Of a DNA stretch of 43,821 nt, positions 40,336 to 43,821 are shown piece after piece; within the stretch, counting starts at the first letter, position 1; each line of letters begins with the position of its first letter. Both the position numbers and the translations under genes were made by a program. This DNA is from Nemertoderma westbladi (taxonomy: Eukaryota; Xenacoelomorpha; Nemertodermatida; Nemertodermatidae), in NCBI GenBank assembly GCA_032718475.1, contig JAUCBJ010004588.1:1-43821 (forward strand). The letters are read 5' to 3'. The notes under the pieces are model-generated. The model did not search any database, was not told the origin of the DNA, and saw only the letters and a program-made list of their open reading frames with translations.

Positions 40336-42349
40336 TTCAAAAAACGTCTCAAAAAAAGTGCCAAAAGTAGGGTTAAAAAATGGTGCTATAACTCGAAAAC
40401 TACACAATATTTTTGAAAACGGTTTTCACTACTAGGAAGACAATAGATTTTTAGGAAAAGTCATAAAATTTCAGATTCCCAACTACGTTTGTTTCAGAAT
40501 TATAATAAAAAAACCACGGTGGCGGGGGGGGGGGTCATTTTATATTGTGCAATGTCAATCTGGGTATATAATGTGTAATATTTAGCTTCTAAATCGGTGA
40601 TACATCGAGCCAGACTTATCACAATCCAAATTTTGTTGGTGAAAATATGATATTATATGTATATCAATATAATAATTATATATGATAATATATAAATATT
40701 ATATTATGATAGAATATATAATATAATATTCCAAATATGTAATCCAAAATTTTTCTGGAAATATTAGTGAAGTCGCATGAAGAAATTTGAAACAGAGATA
40801 GTTTGAACTCCTGACATATCTTCAAAATACATTAAAAACACAAAAGATTTTCTTTCGCTACAATCGCGTTGTTTTTATTCAAAATACCACACGAACAACC
40901 ATGGATACATCAGGATTAATAATACAACCAGACCCAAATAAAATCAGCCAAATTATCGTTGACAGTATTAGTAACAAATTCAATCTATAAATGACTTATT
41001 TCTGCACTATTACTAAGAATAAGAATTTGTATATCAAATATTAATTCCAGTCATCTATGTTGTATTATGTGTATAATAAGCGTGTGAATGTGTAATTATG
41101 TCTGTTGTGTGCAAATAGTATATTGGGGTGGAGTGACTGTTACATTAAACAACACTCTAGTAACAAGATTATACTAATAGCCAAATCATCGGAGTTCTTT
41201 ATTTGTTTAATTCATGTAAATTTTTTCTATTTATTATATATTTAATATTATAGAATAACTATGTACAGTAAAAATGTACACATAGTAAAATAAGAAAATA
41301 TTGTCTATGTGAGAATAGAGATACTGGTAAAGATGATTTTATTTAATATTTAATCTAAACAGCCTAACATAATTGTTTATCATGAAGCACCCAACAGTGT
41401 ACCAGGTTGCATCAGGTTAGTTATGGAGGATAAGTGTAGTGTGTTGTGTAGTGGGTTGCTCCCTAAGTTTTATGGTGATTACTTAAGGTGTGCTGTGAGA
41501 GGAGTACATTTAGGATTACCAATTCAGAGTAGTACATGTGTTAAATTTCCTGCTGATCAATATTGCCACTGTTTTCCGTGTGCTTTACAGTGTTTTTCAT
41601 ATGTTTTTCTAGTGATTTACTGTTTTACTAGTGTTTTCCTAATTTAGAACTAGAAAGCCAGCAAGCTGGCTGGAAGGAGCCCGGGGGAAGAATCCTAGCC
41701 AAGACTATTACAAATGAACTATGTCAGTCAGCTGTAGGCCTAGTAAGTAGGCCTAAACTAAACAATTGTCTAAACTGTAAGGCGTGAGGCTAGCTGACTT
41801 TGTGGATCGTCCCACATAATAAAAAATTAAACTTTGCTACCACTAACAAAAATATAATATGAAGCAAATAATTTCATTATCAAGCACGTTTACAAGATTT
41901 AAGATTACCGAATATTTATGAAAAAATGCCCATGATGCACAACCAGGACACCGAGCGAGTGATGACCCTGAACCCACCATAGAACCACCCTATATTATAA
42001 ATGCAGACTCCATTTCCATACGAATATTACAACACCGGCTGCTAAGGCAATCAACCAATGCTGCATTATAGAACAAAACTAACAATAGAAAGGGGTAGCT
42101 ATAGTTACTAAAACTAAAACACAAACAAAGCGCAAATATCCTAGCTGTTCCACATTAGTGTCAGTAGTTCTAGTAAGATAATAATAGTGATAACAGTTTC
42201 ATTCAATTTTTTGAATAAATACAAATTATATAATATATTATAGAGCAAATGTATAAACAAAAACTCAACTAATATTATGAAAATTTAAGGTCTAAACAAT
42301 ATGAAACAAAATAATACATTATCAAAGACAAATTAAATTTTAGCATCAC
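40336..42349. other. AT-rich stretch with a poly-G tract
   Basis: A poly-G run lies near 40527-40537. A near-palindrome agccagcaagctggct lies at about 41655. The + frame at 41423-41647 shows no recognisable domain. No gene is supported. Confidence 0.45.
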
Positions 42350-42500
42350 AACAACTATATCCAAGAAATTTAACAAAACCGCAAATCAGTCAAAGTGAAA
42401 AGGGGGGACAGTTCCCCCCTTCAACCCCCCTTTCAATCAGCACCCCGTCCCAAAAGCAAAGCCGCACCCAGACCCAGTCAAGCAGAATAACCTATGGAGA
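42350..42500 (+). repeat. Dispersed repeat, copy 2
   Basis: Contains caagaaatttaacaaaacc, a ggggggacagttcccccc palindrome and tcaatcagcacc. It is related to 31720-31870 and 43750-43821. Confidence 0.55.
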
Positions 42501-42784
42501 TAGATATTATGACAACACACCCGGTTCTTTTAAATTTGTGTGATTTGAGTTTTATGCTCGCACCACTATTGAGTTTTATAATATTTGTAAGAAATGTTAA
42601 AACTTATCTTATGCCAATGTAGTAATGGTATTAAAATATAATTAAATTAATTTACACTATTAATGCTTCAGCTAAAAAATGATGCTAATCGTATGTAATA
42701 AAAAAAATAAGAATATTATTTTTAAGAACTTTCTACATATATCCTATACAAAATAATCAGCCCAATGATTCGTAGAATAATAAT
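42501..42784. other. AT-rich stretch
   Basis: No features are seen. Confidence 0.4.
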
Positions 42785-43650
42785 AATAATCCTACTGCAG
42801 TGGTATAATTTATTTTGTTTATTGACAACTCAACTATTTTCTGTCTATCCCTGAGAGCTGATAAAGGATGTGTAGACTCAGCCAGCAGCCAGCAGCAGGA
42901 GGGCTCAACCATTCCTACACAGCTAGCTGCTGCAGCAGCTCAGGCAGGAGTTGTTACTTTACCATTGCTTTTAATTTCGCGACAAAATAATTTCAAAAAA
43001 CGAAATATATCGAATACCACACATTGAATTGATCTGATATTTTGTAACGCGATTATGAACCACCAAAGCAATTTACTTGTAAAATTTCAACAAAATCGCC
43101 AGGCAGGAAGTGCCTGAACCTAGATAATTATCAGTCAGTCAGTCAGTCAGTGTATATATCCTGAGATTTTTACAGTAATGTATCCCGCCTGTCGAGCGGG
43201 CTCCTAATAATCCTACTGCACAGTGGTATATTTTATTTTGTTTATTGACAACTCAACTATTTTCTGCCTATCCCTGAGAGCTGATAAAGGATGTGTAGAC
43301 TCAGCCAGCAGCCAGCAGCAGGAGGGGTGTAGTCAAGAAATTCTGCCTTGATGGAATTCTATCTCAAGCAGCCCAGCACTCAACCATTCCTACACAACTA
43401 GCTGCTGCAGCAGCTCAGGAAGGAGTTGTTACTTTACCATTGCTTTTAATTTCGCGACAAAATAATTTCAAAAAAACGAAATATATCGAATACCACACAT
43501 TGAATTGATCTGATATTTTGTAACGCGATTATGAACCACCAAAGCAATTTACTTGTAAAATTTCAACAAAATCGCCAGGCAGGAAGTGCCTGAACCTAGA
43601 TAATTATCAGTCAGTCAGTGTAATGTATCCTGAGATTTTTACAGTAAGTA
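42785..43650. repeat. About 400-bp direct duplication with a 52-bp indel
   Basis: 42785-43201 and 43203-43650 are near-identical over their length (from taataatcctactgca to gatttttacagtaa). The right copy has an extra 52 bp (about 43327-43378, gtgtagtcaagaaattctgc...) that the left copy lacks. Both contain an imperfect (CAGT)n run of different length and a small hairpin (aggcaggaagtgcct). Confidence 0.9.
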
Positions 43651-43655
43651 TCCCT

Positions 43656-43821
43656 GAGATTCTTACACGTTCGTGGGGCCTTCGCGCAGCACGAGGCCCA
43701 GTTATGAGATACAAATTAAAATTGTGCGACTGTATCACAAAATCAGGTTATGAGAGATTAACCAACACCACCAATTAATCAAAGAAAGGGGGACAGTACG
43801 TGTTCACCCCTTTTAATCTGC
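43656..43821 (+). repeat. Dispersed repeat, copy 3 (runs off the window)
   Basis: The block with gtggggccttcgcgcagcac and cagttatgagatacaa matches copy 1 at 31640-31690. A ggggacagtacg region and ccttttaatctgc resemble copies 1 and 2. It continues past the window end. Confidence 0.65.

Noticed and set aside
41423-41647. 74-codon Cys/Phe-rich + ORF as a secreted peptide
   Set aside because: The hydrophobic run is at the C-terminus, no signal peptide or splice context is seen, and the composition is low-complexity.
42815-43027. 70-codon + ORF
   Set aside because: It lies in a duplicated repeat unit, and the second copy breaks the frame with a 52-bp block.

Overview
This is a eukaryotic, almost certainly animal, window. 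The single-copy host DNA is AT-rich, coding sequence occurs as short exons with GT/AG borders, and the mobile elements are RTE and L2/CR1-like non-LTR retrotransposons, BEL/Pao and Ty3-type LTR elements, and tRNA-derived SINEs. The mixture suits an aquatic invertebrate such as a mollusc or other lophotrochozoan. I cannot fix the phylum from sequence alone. There are no bacterial operons, CRISPR arrays or intact rRNA/tRNA genes.

Host genes are sparse. (1) On the + strand, two phase-compatible exons (3457-3666 and 4463-4638) each encode a thrombospondin type 1 repeat. The second ends in a stop codon and is followed by an ATTAAA signal, so this is the 3' end of a secreted or extracellular protein gene. 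(2) On the - strand, 22386-21837 encodes a signal peptide and a glycosylated ectodomain and ends at a GTAGGT donor. A far-downstream exon (8093-7852) begins in the matching phase and encodes a transmembrane helix and short basic tail. I infer one type I membrane protein of about 263 residues with a 13.7-kb intron. (3) On the - strand, 2560-2145 looks like a terminal exon for a proline-rich and then charged cytoplasmic tail of unknown family.

Most of the rest is layered mobile DNA. Within the inferred intron lies an L2/CR1-like fragment hit by a 5'-truncated RTE copy (10274-12425) with a triplicated 169-bp junction. Next is a BEL/Pao gag relic split by a nearly complete RTE element (13149-16203) with a 13-bp target duplication, then a relic of a reverse transcriptase C-terminal region, and then a second RTE copy with an internal deletion. 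To the right, one non-LTR element on the - strand spans about 30.7 to 23.2 kb. It is broken by a 17-bp minisatellite (29741-30330) and by a 4.9-kb composite insertion that carries a third RTE copy.

From 34.4 to 39.3 kb a strikingly GC-rich Ty3-type LTR retrotransposon, with both LTRs and a GTACT target duplication, sits inside the integrase remnant of an older AT-rich LTR element. The right end holds a diverged 163-bp satellite, a duplicated block of about 400 bp and a dispersed repeat family with three related copies.

The nested order gives a relative chronology of insertions. The most gene-like novelty is the split membrane-protein gene, whose upstream region carries an exact RFX-type X-box motif.
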